DNA of 64,000 nucleotides from Marsupella aquatica (Eukaryota; Marchantiophyta). This document shows, one piece after another, positions 24,342 to 36,897 of the stretch; the stretch's first letter is position 1; every line of letters starts with the position of its first letter. The DNA lies in assembly GCA_973895155.1 (NCBI GenBank), contig OZ316892.1, positions 6,634,001 through 6,698,000 on the forward strand. The letters run 5' to 3'. The notes under the pieces were generated by a model. It was given only the letters and a program-made list of their open reading frames with translations. It was not told where the DNA came from and did not search any database. The position numbers and the translations under genes were made by a program.

Positions 24342-27300
24342 CTAGGCAGAGAAACTCGTCCTCCTGCTCCAACTTGGTTGCTGATCAGCTTCACTGATTA
24401 GTCTACGGCTCTCTTTATCATATGTCTTCAGCAGATCTAGCGCCCCTGTTGCTGCTTCTTCACAAGTCACATCTGATCGCAAGTCCAGAAGCTTTGGAAT
24501 GCAATTCAATTCCCTGATGCGCTTACAGACAGCTGACCTGGGGCCCGAGTACATGAGAAATTTGAGGAGAGTGCATGCTTGGACTTTGCATTCGGGACTA
24601 GGTCCAAGCTCCAAGATGTCCCTTAGACCCGGTATTACACCTGCCTCGAAAATCGTAATACAGACTTCCTTGGAGGCCTGGGAATCTTGCGCCATCATGA
24701 CCAGTATCTTCGTGGCAAAGCTCTTTGCCTGGCCACTGCCCAAATTGTAATGCAATACTTGTACAATCACCTGTATGCCACCTTCCCTGATGAGTGCCAT
24801 CTTACCCCTGCTGTTTAGCATGAACCTCTCCAGTGCAATGACTGCTCCCCTCACAGCTTCTGTTGAGGCATTTGCATTATGGTGACGAATTCTGCCCAAT
24901 AGGACTTTGATAGCTCCATCTCCTTCCTCTAACATTGCTGTTCTTGCAGAAACTCCAGAGAGACTCAAGTTTCGAATGATGCAGATTGCACTATACACGG
25001 CCGTGTCGGTGACAGAGAGTTCAGACTGAGGTTGAATTATGTCAAATAGATATTTACATATCCTCTCTTTCATCAATATTCCACACAGGTCAAGCTCCAC
25101 GGGAGAATGACCCTCGCGGCTCAGGTTCAGGAGAATACTGAGGGCCAGCTCCTAATTCACCCCCACAAGAATCAAGTCAGAAAACACAAAGGACATAACA
25201 AGGCATAGGCACTCCAGATCATCTTCGAAGCCTTTCAGAAAACTTGAATCCAGGAGGGAACAAATGCAACCAAAGAACCCTTGAAAAAGTATGTCAATAT
25301 AAAGAGAACGTCCAGAATTTAGCAGCCAATCTTCTCCTAGCACATGCAGACTTCTAAAGTTTCAAAGTCGCCAAATCCAAATAAAAATCAAAAGTTAGAA
25401 ACGTAATAAAATTCGAATGATGCAGTCAACATCTCAAGTGTCTCATTGCGATTCTGGTAGCATCTTCGTCCATTAATCTGGTCTACAAGAGTTGCAACAC
25501 GGTTGCAGGTAAACTTGGGGAGGAATTGAACCTGTGCTCTTGGAGCCCCTCTAGTTGATATTGAAATAAGCAGTGGAATTGCCCGTTCTCTAACAATGAG
25601 AAACTTATTGCTTTGCTCCTCAGACGCAACAGTCAAAGCCTCCAGTGCCTCCACATCATCGAATGGTTGTGCACCCTCTGCCTCCTGGAACACCAAGAAC
25701 TTGTACAGAGCGGAGATACCGTCTGCATTCCCCACCAGGATTGATGATTGGTGGTCAAATTTCATCAACTTAGTCAGTGCAATTGCTGCTATCTTCTTCC
25801 CAGACTCCGCACTTGTTTCCAAAACTGACAGTAGGGCTTGGACGCCGTCAGACTCGCTTATGCTCACAGCGTTGTCTTTGCTATCTATCACAGCCGCTAG
25901 AGCGCGTGTCAGCTCAACTGAGCACTGGTTACCCACATTTGCCTGAATGAACTTCGCAGCCATTGGAATGAAGCCAGCTTGCAGGACAGCTTTTCTAGCT
26001 GGGCCACTCTCTACCAGATGTCGAAGAGTAACTGCCGACACTTCTTTCATTTTCCCCCTCTCTAACCCTCCCAGGAGGATCCGAGGGCCATCCGCCTCCA
26101 CAACATATTTCTTACAATTAACATCAGCCATAGAAAAGATGGACAAAAGTTGGATGACCATTACTCTAGCTTCCGTTCCTAGCATAAGCCCAAATTTGAT
26201 TAGGATTGATAGTCCATCCTCCTCCACAACGTAAGGACAAATGGAGTTATATTGCATTGCTATTGCAAGCAGTGCCTCAGCTGCCTTTTTCCTCACAGGT
26301 ACAGGCAGGCCAAAATCTGGTCGGACCATGTCGAGGAGTAATTCAATCGTCCTTCTGTCCCAATATTTTTCCAAAACAGAATTCCTGGATGCAAGAACAG
26401 ACAATACGCCTACTGCCGCCCCACGACATTCAAGTTCGTATGTAGGAGCAAGAAGTGCCACCACTCTTTCAACAGGAAACCCATCCAATGACATGATCGA
26501 GCTGCTCTCTGGACCAGTCATCAGACTTTCAGCAGCCACCACAGCTTGGGTATAGCATTTCGAACTGCCGTCAGCCAACAGGCAGTTGAGGAGTTGTAAC
26601 CCCCCTTGATTACAAATGTCTTTACGGCAAGATGGAAAGGATGCCAGAATTCTTATCAGCCGAGCCACTCCATCTTTGATTTCCGCTGTTTCAAAGGACT
26701 TGACCAGGACTTGTAAAGTTGCAACCCCAGCACTATTCAAAAAGGCAACCTGCAGCGACGAACTTTCCCTGCAGAGATACTCAAGAGAGGACAGGATGTC
26801 CACTTTGGAATCTACAGAAGTTCGCCCAAGACCCAGGACCCCCACTAAGCCCTTTAAATCTGCCTGAGAAAGCACATGAGAAACGTCTCCCCTCACACTT
26901 GATAGGCACGTATTGAGAAGCCTGGTAGCTTCACTCACACAATCTCTATCATGGTTCGCCTCGTTTAGCACTGGCAAAAGATGGGCAAACAGCTCATACT
27001 TGACAATTACCTCTGGCATTCCATCTAAGAGACACATTTCGTTCAAGATTTTCAGAGCTTGCTCTCTGCCCCTACCACTCGGAAGGCGTGATATTGAGCG
27101 AACTAGAAAAGGAATTGCTTTGTTTTCATGCAAGATATTGCAAATGCTCTCCCCTTCAGTCTCAACCATTGAACATAATGCCTCCAGTGATTCCTGTACC
27201 ACTTGCGGACTCAAATCTTTTGCAGCAAGTCGTAGCAAAGCAATTGTAAGAGCCGTCCCCTCAGTTGCACCACTTGCCTTCTCACCAGATAACAAATTTA

Positions 27301-30300
27301 AGCCCGTGATGCAAAGCGATTTTCCTTCCTCTGGAAAGATCAATCCCTCTCCAACGTTAATCAATGAAGAAAATGCTGACACAACTCGACTTCGGAGACT
27401 GACTTCTGCTCTAATCTCCTCGTCGCCAAGAATGTTGATCACGGTCTGAGCAGCCTTTAAGCGACCTGTGCTACTTCCATGAAGCATGAGGTCAATGAGG
27501 TCGTCAAGAGCTATGTCTGTTACCGCACTGCATATTTGGTCTCTTTGTTCACATGAAAGAGTCGATTCACCGGAATCTCCTTTGATGTCAGAAGTGAGGG
27601 CCTCAAGCACACCTGCTGCCTTCTCAGCAATAGAGGTGTCTATTTCTTTGAGTAGCTGAGTGACTGCAGGAATACCTCCTCCTTCAAAAACTTGTACCTG
27701 TCCCTTGGCAAAGCTTGCAAGGGAAGTCAACTCCTTCAAGCTTTTCAAGATCTGCTTAAAATAAGGAGGAAGTGTAATCAGGGCCATGGAAGAGGAGAAC
27801 CCAATAACGAATCACATATGAACCGTGCCTGTGGTGTGCGATGTGAGAGAATTTAATTTTTTCTAAAACAAGAGTTGTGGGAAGCGGGGGAAGGTAACAT
27901 GAGATAAGAACGAGAAATGAGATTGTCTTGCATGCACTTATCTACGGAAACATGATATGGTTCATGACTGAACCCAACATGGAAATTTCAACTCTCAATG
28001 GCAATTACCTATCAGAGTTACGATAAGTCTTACGAGATTCAATTCAAGAATAAGCATAATGGCCAACTTAGTTAAAGTTACTTTTCTAATTAGTGCTCCT
28101 GGAACTCACCTGCATGGTCGTTTTGGAGCTTAGAAGCGAAATGTATGTTGTTACAGATTTTACAGGGGTTGAGGACGTGCTTGATGATGGTGACCGAGGA
28201 CTGAACCTCCAGCTTGATGGTGACTGAGGACTGGAATTCCCGTCCGACTCCATTACTTCCAGAGGTCCAATGATGAGCTCTTCCAATGAATGCTGAATTG
28301 ATAAAGTATCAGATAACGTTGACGTGGATGATCTAGTTTCAAGCAGTACGGGCATGGCCCTACCTTCGCTCTGGCATACCTCTCCCCACCTGTTCAAATT
28401 TAAATAAATTTCAAATCTCAGATTTTTTGCGTGACCCTCGTCTCGGATCAACAATTTGGTGCACTCTATAAGAGCAAGGTCTTGACTCTCGACTAACTTC
28501 CAGATCTGATTTCTAGCCAGTTCGATTCAGTAATTCTAAGACATATGCCAAACAGCATTTGAAAGCTTTGCTATGATAAAATATATTCAGGATGCATTTT
28601 CTGAACTCCAAAAGGATAAACGAACGTAGAATAACAAGAGCGCCACGGCGCGCCCCCTCCCCCCCCCCTCCCCCAACGCGGGAATAAAAAAATGTAGGAA
28701 GACCATATTTCAGGATTGAAGAGATAGCAGGAGAGCGCCAGGATGCATATCATGAGAAAATACCTAGAAATCAAGCTTCTAATTGCCATGTTGTCAATCG
28801 TAGTCTTTGTTGTCTTTTCTCTGGTATTAGGGCACGTATCATTATCCTTAAACCAACTTGTTATACATTTCTTGCAGTAAGTAAACCCTGTACCAGTGAT
28901 CACTGGCTCCACTAAAGTCTGCAAGCAGATTGGGCAAATAAACTCTTTGGGGAATTCCAATTCAGTTCGGACATCAGCGGGGAAATAATCTTCGGTACCC
29001 CGTCCTGCAAAGTCAAGGCATTGCTGTTCCTGCGTGTCAATATATAGAAGTGTCTGCAGAAGCTCCTCCTCCAATTGCCTCTTGTTCTCGCTTGTGAATT
29101 CAACTTTTTCTCTCATAGACATTGCTTCTTCCTTCACTACCTGCAAATGGGAACAAAGCTTGTTTTGAGCATGTGCTTTCAACTCAAGTCTTTATTGCCT
29201 CTTATCCAGTGCAAGGTTATACCTTAACTGAAACGAATGCAAAATACAGACCTCCCACTGGCGTCGTACTGCGTCTGCATCCGAATCAAAACGTTGTGCG
29301 AGCCATGCTATCAACTTGTCCATGACTTTGGCACCCCCCGTTAAAGAACTTGCTTCTCCAATGTTGTGAGCTCGTAGGACATCCGTAACCTTGTCAAGCA
29401 TTGCAGAAACAATAAGAAAGAATCAACGCCTGTAAAGAAGCCATCCAAGAGTACATTCCTAAACACACTGATCTCCTCCGAATCAGAAACTCGGACTAAT
29501 GAGTCCAAATCCAGGTCTTGTTTTCAAAACTAGCGCAATCGTGCGTAGCATGATATTAGTTCTGAGGAATACAGCCAAGATCCAATCCAGACTTGGATGT
29601 GTTGCTTTAATGCCCACGTTTTCACTTGCTCTACTAATGGAGGCCGATGAAAGAAAACATTCCAAGAATTAGTTGATCATGTAGCAGCTTTATTTGTGGA
29701 ATTCTTGAAGTAGCAAATATACAAATCTGCAAGGTTGGTATCAATTGGCTTCAGTAAACTAACCTCGGCTGCGAGATCTTGCTGGTCCCTGCGCATAGAA
29801 TTACTCTCCTTAAGTTCGTTTCCAAATTCCCCAAGCTTGAAATTGAGCCGTTTAATTTCCTGCTGCATCTCATCTGATATGCCTAGTTGCACCTGAGAAA
29901 TAACAAATTAGTGTTGTTAAATTCACAACATAAAATCTCCAAACCATGAGCCTGGTACTGATTTTCTTCATTACACATCACATCGGGACGATTCTTACAT
30001 TAACGGCCAAAAGACTAAATTAGGGTATCGGAGGAGTAAAGTGAAACAAACCAGGGGAAGGAAACTGATCCAGGTCCGAATGTTGATGGTAGCCTCACTT
30101 AATTGCCCGGTAAGGGTTGTGTTCCGAAAAATCAACTTGACCTTCGAGCATTCCTTCATCTTCTTTAAAACTCTGTCAAATTGTTCCAGTCCCGTTAACG
30201 ACTAGTAGGAATGGGGCGTCAGAAACTCGAGACACGTGACTGTCCATGGCAAACAATGCATCCTACAAAAGTACCGGCCATAGACATAACTGGAAGGTGG

Positions 30301-30567
30301 GAAAGAAGCAATCAGGTGAGAAGCTGATGTTGGTACGTACATCTGAGCACCAATAAGAGCAAGCATCAGCTCTCTGAAGGTGTTAATAGTCGCTTCTGTC
30401 ACTGGACGTCTCGACTTCTGAACTTCCTCAAGGAGGGGTGTCAACCCCGCCACAAGCTCTGCCAACTTTATGCACTGGGGACGCTGAACAGGGACAGTTT
30501 CGCACATCAACTCCAAATTTTTGACCAGGACGAGCAGTCCCGGTATCAGCGTTTTCTCCATCCCCAT
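24342..30567 (-). CDS. U-box E3 ubiquitin ligase with armadillo repeats (PUB-ARM)
   Basis: Predicted E3 ligase: the U-box recruits an E2 and the ARM repeats bind substrates. Coding exons: 30567-30337, 30201-30052, 29892-29764, 29389-29252, 29140-28764, 28389-28110, 27751-25403 and 25151-24342, about 1,487 residues. ATG at 30567 lies 14 nt after an acceptor (TTCTGCAG), so the 5' UTR is probably spliced. Residues 1-270 form helical segments like the U-box N-terminal domain. The U-box is near 278-350 (FPKEFICPICLQ, then TYCKKCITSWF, DTCPNTREK, NMAIRSLISRW). A serine-rich linker covers about 350-430. One 2.35-kb exon and the last exon encode about 1,050 residues of ARM-like helical repeats. All phases fit. 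The weakest junction is the donor of the long exon at 25403 (TAC|GTTTCT), chosen for phase; AT|GTTGAC near 25431 breaks the frame. The protein is much longer than the 600-800 residues usual for PUB-ARM proteins, mainly through extra repeats. Confidence 0.88.
28653..28675 (+). repeat. C-rich tract in a U-box gene intron
   Basis: Runs of five, ten and five C residues separated by single Ts lie within the intron between the U-box exon and the linker exon. In the minus-strand transcript this is G-rich and could fold as a G-quadruplex. Confidence 0.8.
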
Positions 30568-31542
30568 CCTTGTCACCACCACCTGCAGAACAAAAGCTAA
30601 GACGAAAAACCATGTTAAATTAGGAAGAAGGTGCAGACCAGCGTGCATTGCTGTAGAGCCAAGAACTGGGACTCGAGAGACTTTGGCAGGAAAGAAAAGT
30701 CGCCCTACCAAGTAGAAAGCGTCCTTTACTCGTCAACCTCTCCGTTCAATTCGGCGAAGGAAATTGACAATCCTGGGCAAGCCCGTCCACCAATGCGGTG
30801 AGGTAGCCAGCAATTCACCTCGGGACCGGGTCTCCTTCCCCACTTCGACGTTGTAGTGGAGATTGAATCGTATCTGTAATAAGCTAAGTTGTTCCGTCTA
30901 GACAAGTGAGGCCCCCTATGGTAGCCAACTTAAGTAGCACTGCACAGCTAAACCCTTGGCATCACACGAATTATGAATTTCAATTCCAAATAAGCCCCTC
31001 CTCCGTTCGCCTATCCGTTCTCCCTGCCTACCTTGCCTTGCCTTTCAAGTCCTGGCTCTCTGGTGACGAGCGCAGCAAGATGGAAACTCCACCACAGTGA
31101 ACCACTTTCGTCTGTCCGTGCAAGCCGTACTACTTATGCTCACTCCTTTCATCCATGACTATACAATCGGACCCGCTTCCATTCCGACTTCTCCATATTG
31201 AAATTACAATACAGTGCCCTCTCGTAACCACAAATCCTGTCCACCCAATCTACAGCATCATCAAAACCCTGCCCTCAGCCTCTCCTGAGTCTCCTCCTGA
31301 TGCTACAGAGTTAAACCCGCTATCCAATCACCTCGACGGAATTCGATCGATAGACTCAACCTCCCTCCTCTCTGCTTACTTCTGATCGACTCTGCGGGCC
31401 AGAGTCGAACCAAGAGAGGAAGGACCTAGAACAGGACTGACCTCACCAATTCACAGGTGAGGTTCTATTGCGGAAGTTGTATCAATCTGCGTGAGCACTA
31501 CACCAAGCTCGTCCGAGACACAGATCATGCTGGAGCAAAGCG
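30568..31542. other. Promoter and 5' UTR region of the U-box gene
   Basis: An acceptor-like CAG is placed at 30582-30584 on the minus strand, so a non-coding leader exon should lie further upstream (above 30600). No other gene is recognised. I did not find a convincing TATA box. Confidence 0.4.
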
Positions 31543-31809
31543 TTACAATTCTTTCCTCAAATCTTCTCCCACCGTCTTCTCAGATTGACAACCTGCAACG
31601 TACGTCGCTGCCGACGACGAGAACCTGCATTTGTACCAACCTGCATTCAACCGAAACGCTTCTGCTGAAGATGAAGATGACGATGACGAGGGAAGTAGCG
31701 AACTCTGAGAAACCGAATTGGCCACTTTTTCGTTCTCGAGGACTCCGGAGAATCGGACTGGACTGCTGAAAACTGCAGCAGAGCTCGCAGAGTGGCGAAT
31801 GGCGGCCAT
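31543..31809 (-). CDS. Possible small ORF or first exon with transit-peptide-like composition
   Basis: An 88-codon frame starts with MAAIRHSASSAAVFSSPVRF and ends EDLRKEL-stop. It is rich in Ser, Ala and Arg with almost no acidic residues in the first 25 positions, as in plastid or mitochondrial targeting peptides. A run of eight serines comes from a GAT/GAC microsatellite-like stretch. No mature domain follows within the frame, and several GT dinucleotides (for example CAG|GTTGGT) could splice it to an exon I cannot identify. It lies upstream of the U-box gene on the same strand, so it could also be non-coding leader. Weak call. Confidence 0.25.
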   Translation of the reverse strand: MAAIRHSASSAAVFSSPVRFSGVLENEKVANSVSQSSLLPSSSSSSSSAEAFRLNAGWYKCRFSSSAATYVAGCQSEKTVGEDLRKEL

Positions 31810-32073
31810 CGGTGGAGCATTCGAGCTGTGGAGAAGTGAGAGTGAGCTGCTGGACGCTATCGGAAGGAACAGAGGGGTACGAACAGAGGGGTACGAACGA
31901 AACAATCATTTCGTGTGACAATTTGTCAAACTTCGAATCGATGTGGATGCGGTTCTTTCTGCGAGGATGCGTATCTTTCTCTGTTACCTCACTAGGTTGA
32001 CTCTTCTTGACTCTCATCTCATGTAAAATTAGCTCTCTCTAAGTGCACACTCTCAGGAAGATGGATCTAGCAT
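31810..32073. other. Spacer; nothing recognised
   Basis: No feature supported apart from a short direct repeat near 31870-31900 (GGGGTACGAACAGA). Confidence 0.4.
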
Positions 32074-32253
32074 GCACTAAACCAGGTGTTGCATTAACAG
32101 ATAAGCGCACAACCCTGCAAAAGAGCACTTGTCGCTAAGTGTACATGATTTACATCCTGAGACTAATCCAGCTTGCACTAAACCAGGTGTTGCATTTCCT
32201 GATAAGCGCACACCCCTTGAAAGTACACTTATTGATAAGTGTACATGACTGTA
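32074..32253 (+). repeat. Two diverged tandem copies, 101-bp period
   Basis: GCACTAAACCAGGTGTTGCATT begins copies at 32074 and 32175. Each then has GATAAGCGCACA, CACTT and AAGTGTACATGA. Related phrases (TGCATTTATCAGTAAATGCA near 32378, AATGCACTTATGAAGTG near 32558) continue the theme downstream, and ATAAGTGC motifs at 13.0-13.3 kb are similar. Confidence 0.8.
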
Positions 32254-33508
32254 CATTTCTTTTGTTAAAAGTACAATGAACCCATCCGACAGTGGGCAGC
32301 CTCGTGCCTTGTATCCCTGCCCAAAATTCTGTGTCCAAACTCCCTAAGTGCATTTTTAACTCTACCACAGACTTGCATGCATTTATCAGTAAATGCAATT
32401 TCATGGGATTGTGCATTTACTGAGAAGTGCATCTAACTTAAAGTTTTAGTTTAGTGAAATGATTTCAAGCCTGTGTCTGCTTAGAAAATATGCTTAGAAA
32501 TAGCTTATTTTGTGTGAAATAAAAGGGAAGAACAGGATGCCCTGTGCTCAACCAGGTAATGCACTTATGAAGTGTGCGCTTAGACCAAGCCTACTATATG
32601 AGTTTCAGGTTTTCAATAGGAATTTGAAGGCCTCGTGGACCACAATGTTGGCCTTTGAAACCCCCATGGACAGCATTTGCCAAAATTTGAGTTTATTTGT
32701 AGTAACTTGATGTTCATATATGCAAATATTTTCTAATTTTGGGCATATGCTAGAGGAGTAGTTACTACACTTCCATCATCGTGACAGGGATATTTTAGCC
32801 AGTTGGGTGAGTTTTTCATCATAAAATGCGCAGTGTGGATTTAGTTAGACTAATTTTCATTTTGTGACATTCGATGCTATACGTGAACCCCACTGCTAGG
32901 TCGGATTTGTGTCAAAAGAATAAACTTACCCTGCAGGATGCAACCCTCGCACCACCTCACCCAACTCAAGTGGTCTGCCATTTACCCAGGGCCTGGCCAA
33001 CGTTCAGCTATGGTCATGCCTAGTATTAGAATCACTACTATTTTAGGTCAAGGTCGGGCAATGGCCCTGTTTGAATGGGCTCATAGAATCGATTAGCCTT
33101 GATATTGGGGTTTGTCTACAATCAGTGCACAAATATGGGGATTCTTTTTTTGCAAATTTCTCACACACTAGAAATTGTCTTTGGAAGTAGTTAGCTAGTC
33201 GTAAATCTAGTCAATATTCACAATGTGAGTCATAGATTAACCGCTATGATGAACAGATAAGATAACAATGAGGGCAAAAAATCCAGTAACTGACCAAAAC
33301 ATTCTCTCATGCCTTTTTCCTAATTTGCCCTAGCAAATCCATTCAAAGAAAAAAGTGGGCAATTGAAGGGCAAATTGCCTAATCCGCCTCGTCTTTGGTA
33401 ACCCGTTGCCAGTTTTGCTCTACTGGTCCCTTAGGGCTCCCCACAAAGTGGCAACTGGCTGGTTACAGTACCTTGGAGGTTAACTAAGTGTATATTTTGG
33501 GATACTAC
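32254..33508. other. Gene-poor stretch
   Basis: No coding region recognised. Degenerate relatives of the 32.1-kb repeat occupy the first few hundred bases; the rest shows nothing I can name. Confidence 0.4.
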
Positions 33509-33719
33509 GTGCGATCCTAGCCTAATATAAATAGATCTATTTTATAAAGAAAATAATCCAAGAATATTTTATTTTTTAATATTAATAGTCTATTTTACTT
33601 TATAAGAGGTATATTATAGAATATTTTTATAAGCATGAGTTTATACTACCTTCTTTGGCCTCCTATGCTTTTTAAAAATTAAGTTAATTTTTATCAAAAA
33701 TATTTATTTTGGATCGCAC
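33509..33719. mobile_element. MITE-like AT-rich element with short inverted ends
   Basis: GTGCGATCC at 33509-33517 is exactly complementary to GGATCGCAC at 33711-33719, with partial pairing just outside. The interior is extremely AT-rich and contains the perfect palindrome AAATAGATCTATTT (33529-33542). The size of about 210 bp and the absence of coding capacity fit a MITE, but the inverted ends are only 9 bp and no target-site duplication is obvious. Confidence 0.35.
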
Positions 33720-33744
33720 ACGGTTCCTAAGATTTTTGATAGTC

Positions 33745-34929
33745 AACCCCCCAAGACCAGTATCCTCTTGTCAATTGGGCCCAGATTGTCAATATCTCCA
33801 TCTTGTGGACTTTCCTTTGGAATATTTTTTGTTTTATAAATAAGCAAGCCACGAAAACCCCGTGGCAGGGGGAAGCAAGCAAAACACGTCAAGTAACAGC
33901 TCCCACCAGAACCAGCAAAAGCCAGACCAGTACAGCCCAAGGGCACATACGAAACATAAACATCCCACACCCTGCAGCGGAAACATCAGTCCACAGGGGC
34001 AAGACACCTGAAGAACCAAAAACAGTCCATCCACCCCAATGTCAATACCGGGTGACCGATGTCACCCACCCATCACGTCAGCTGAGCCATACCACTCTTT
34101 CTACGTTTAGTTGTTCGCGTGCACAAAGTAATCTACTGTGTCTTATGTTTCGGGGCAGACCCTGTCCAACAGCAGCAACATGGTCCAAGGCCTCCGAAAG
34201 CAAAAACCTAAAGTCAAATCTACGCGTACCCGCTACCTGAAACATATGCTCATTCCTATCAGTCCACAGCATCCATAGCATCTGATAAAGCACAAACATT
34301 TTCACTACTTTCATGGGTTCTCTCCCCATCGCAGAATCCAGCAGCCCGACCAATCCAACTGGGAAGTTAGCCAACAAACCCCCAAAACTATCTGCGCACA
34401 CCAGCCAGCACTTCCTTGCATGTTCACAGAGCATAAATAAATGCGGAAGTGATTCACAATCTCTAGGACAAAGCTTGCATTGCCCTGAACCCTTGCCAAT
34501 GCGAGCAGCTCTCACTCCTGTAAAAAGTCCTGAAGCCAACACCCGCCAGATAAAGGTCTTGGCACGTGTTGACAAATCCGATCTCCATATCCCTGCCCAA
34601 CCTTCTCTCCATTCTGCCTCCGACTTGTTCGTACCCCAGGTACGGTTCAGGCTCACATAATCCGTAGCATTTGGATGTAGAAATTGATATGCTCGTACAT
34701 TAGTGAGTTTGAATTCTTTTAGCATCCCAGGCTTATCAGCCCACCTCCAACAGACTGGTCCAGGAACATAGTCAACCTGGCAGGACCCGATTTCCATGAT
34801 CCTCTCACCAAAATCCCTGCACTTCACCTGCTGAACCGCTGAGAGTCCCTTGTGGACTTTGGATTGCAGTTTTTTCTTTACTTGGGTTGCCTTTGCTAAG
34901 GTCCTGGCTAGGGTCATCTCTCCAGGCTA
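33745..34929 (-). pseudogene. 5'-truncated LINE retrotransposon: zf-RVT domain and 3' region
   Basis: The minus-strand frame 34917-34078 (279 codons) is the C-terminal end of a non-LTR retrotransposon ORF2. It has the reverse-transcriptase zinc-binding (zf-RVT) signature: TWGTNKSEAEW, RAKTFIWRVL, TGVRAARIG and a CCHC cluster (Cys147, Cys150, His159, Cys164 of the frame), then LWTDRNEHMF. There is no endonuclease or reverse-transcriptase domain upstream. The same frame continues past the ATG but meets a TAG at 34927-34929, so the copy is broken. The 3' non-coding part seems to run to about 33745, next to the AT-rich MITE-like element. It is an old, inactive copy. Confidence 0.8.
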
Positions 34930-36897
34930 GGGAATTGCCATTCTACCTACAGGGTGGGGCAAATATGATCGCTAGTCTGGCTGCCTAAAGTTTCTATGGG
35001 GCAGCCACTTTGCCTACAATTTGAATTTATCTTGAAAGGAATACTTTACTTGTATGAAAAATAAAAACCAGTAAAACATGGAGTAAAACAAGGCCAAATC
35101 AAAACAAAGATCAAGGACCAAAGCATCACCCAAAGATCAAACGAATACAATCCCAAGGACAAGGGCCAAAACGGGAACTAAAGTGGAACATGACAACCTA
35201 TCATGCACACTGAAACTAAAAAACAAAGCGAGGACTGACTCAGCCCCTAAGAACAGAGAGAGAAAACACTAATCACTGCAAAGTGAACAACTGTCTCAAG
35301 GCAAAAATCCATAGCGGATTAACCATCTGCGAACAAAGCAAAAAGAAACTTACATACTACTCACCTTGATAGTAAACTCATGGAGGGTCAAAAGTCCAAA
35401 GTGGTGTGTAATCAACAATGAAAGTACTAGCCTTGATTTTATATCACCGCCCTTCTTGACCAAAATCCTGGGCCATCCTCCCAATCAAATCAAGTCTGTC
35501 ACCTCCAACCACTGCAATACGATCAAGACCTTGATTCCAAGCAGCCTTCGTATTCAATGGAAGCTCCTTCCATATAATGATTTGAATACCCACAATCGCA
35601 ATTCATACATTCTCTTTTACAATTTGAATTCCTTTGGAAAAAATAGTAGTGGTATTGTACTCACATCGGGGTATGGCTAAGTTCTCAAGCTATAAGCTTC
35701 GATGTGATCCCTATCCTAAACCTTTTGCTCCCATAGGATGTCCAAACTTGTAATCATTCTAACTAGGATAACATGAATCTAGAGTAAAAAACTTATGATT
35801 GCAGTACTAAGTATATTCTAGGAGTCCTATCCAGGTTTGAAGGTTTGGATAGAGATCCTCTTCGAGCTTCTTCTTTTTAAAATTCAATCCGAGCATATGA
35901 CTCCTAAGTTACCATAAAGGAATGTGGTAGTATCTAATTCACATATTTACCTTATCTAATTGTGTGTACTATCTAAAAACTGAAACTCCCCTAGACCACA
36001 ATGTTTGACAAGGTGCTCAGATTGGCCATTGTAACCCATGTGGACTACTTTGAAATGTCAAGTTATAATGCAAGGAGGGCATATATTGTGGGATTTCTCC
36101 CAATCCTTGATTTCCATGAGTGTAATGATCTTTAGATAGTAAGTAATCTTTGTCTAGTTTATTATAAAAGGTGCAATTATTGTGTTGTTGGCTTATATTG
36201 CGTAAAGTGTAGCTATACTGTGCATTGCTTGCTCCTCCTATTGCATTGTATAAGCTAGAGTGGGAATCCTCATCCCAACGGACCTATTTTTGGTGCCTTG
36301 AAAATTTAAAAACCATCAGTATCTTCGAAGCATGCAATCTACAAACGAGCATTATAGCCATGATGACATGGATTTGATGGTTTTTAAGACCTCCTATGAC
36401 TTTTTCTTATGAGGGTTTTTGTCCTCCTGCAAACTAAAAACAACTGACCCTAATTAAGAATGGAAACCTAGAGTTGAAAAAGAGGCAAACTGATGGGGGC
36501 ACATACTCCCCACCAAGTCATCAAAGTTCAATTTGGTGACCGACTCCACATAAATGATGTCATCACGAACAATAAAGGAATATTTGGGGTTGACTTCATA
36601 TTTGGATCAGGTGCTCACTGAACACGCAAGCTACACTACAAACTTGGTTTGCCACCCTTTTAGATGACCATTGTCTTCCAATGACATTACATTTTTCAAG
36701 ACTTAATTTTGTTTATCTACAGTAGGTACGATTTCCCTGATTATATGTAGCCCTGAAGATGTTAACACCCTGACATGTCATGCATTAACAGACTCAAACT
36801 GGACACTTTAAACACCAGCGTCTTGATAAAAATGTCCAATTTCATAATTATTTTGACAATATGAGTTACAGAAATTACACCTTTGCTAACATGTAGC
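34930..36897. other. Gene-poor stretch with an A/C-rich tract
   Basis: The first 60 bases upstream of the LINE frame still read as degenerate LINE coding sequence. The part 35050-35330 is rich in AAAC, CCAAA and CAAGG words and resembles 14700-14870 and 53750-53940. No gene is recognised from 35330 to the end of the LSELQRAAF gene. Confidence 0.4.

Noticed and set aside
25425-25435. Alternative donor AT|GTTGAC for the long ARM exon
   Set aside because: It looks attractive at the protein level but breaks the reading phase with the next exon starting at 25151; the TAC|GTTTCT donor at 25403 keeps it.
25596-27449. Plus-strand frames of 65-178 codons opposite the ARM exon
   Set aside because: They are antisense shadows of the long minus-strand coding exon.
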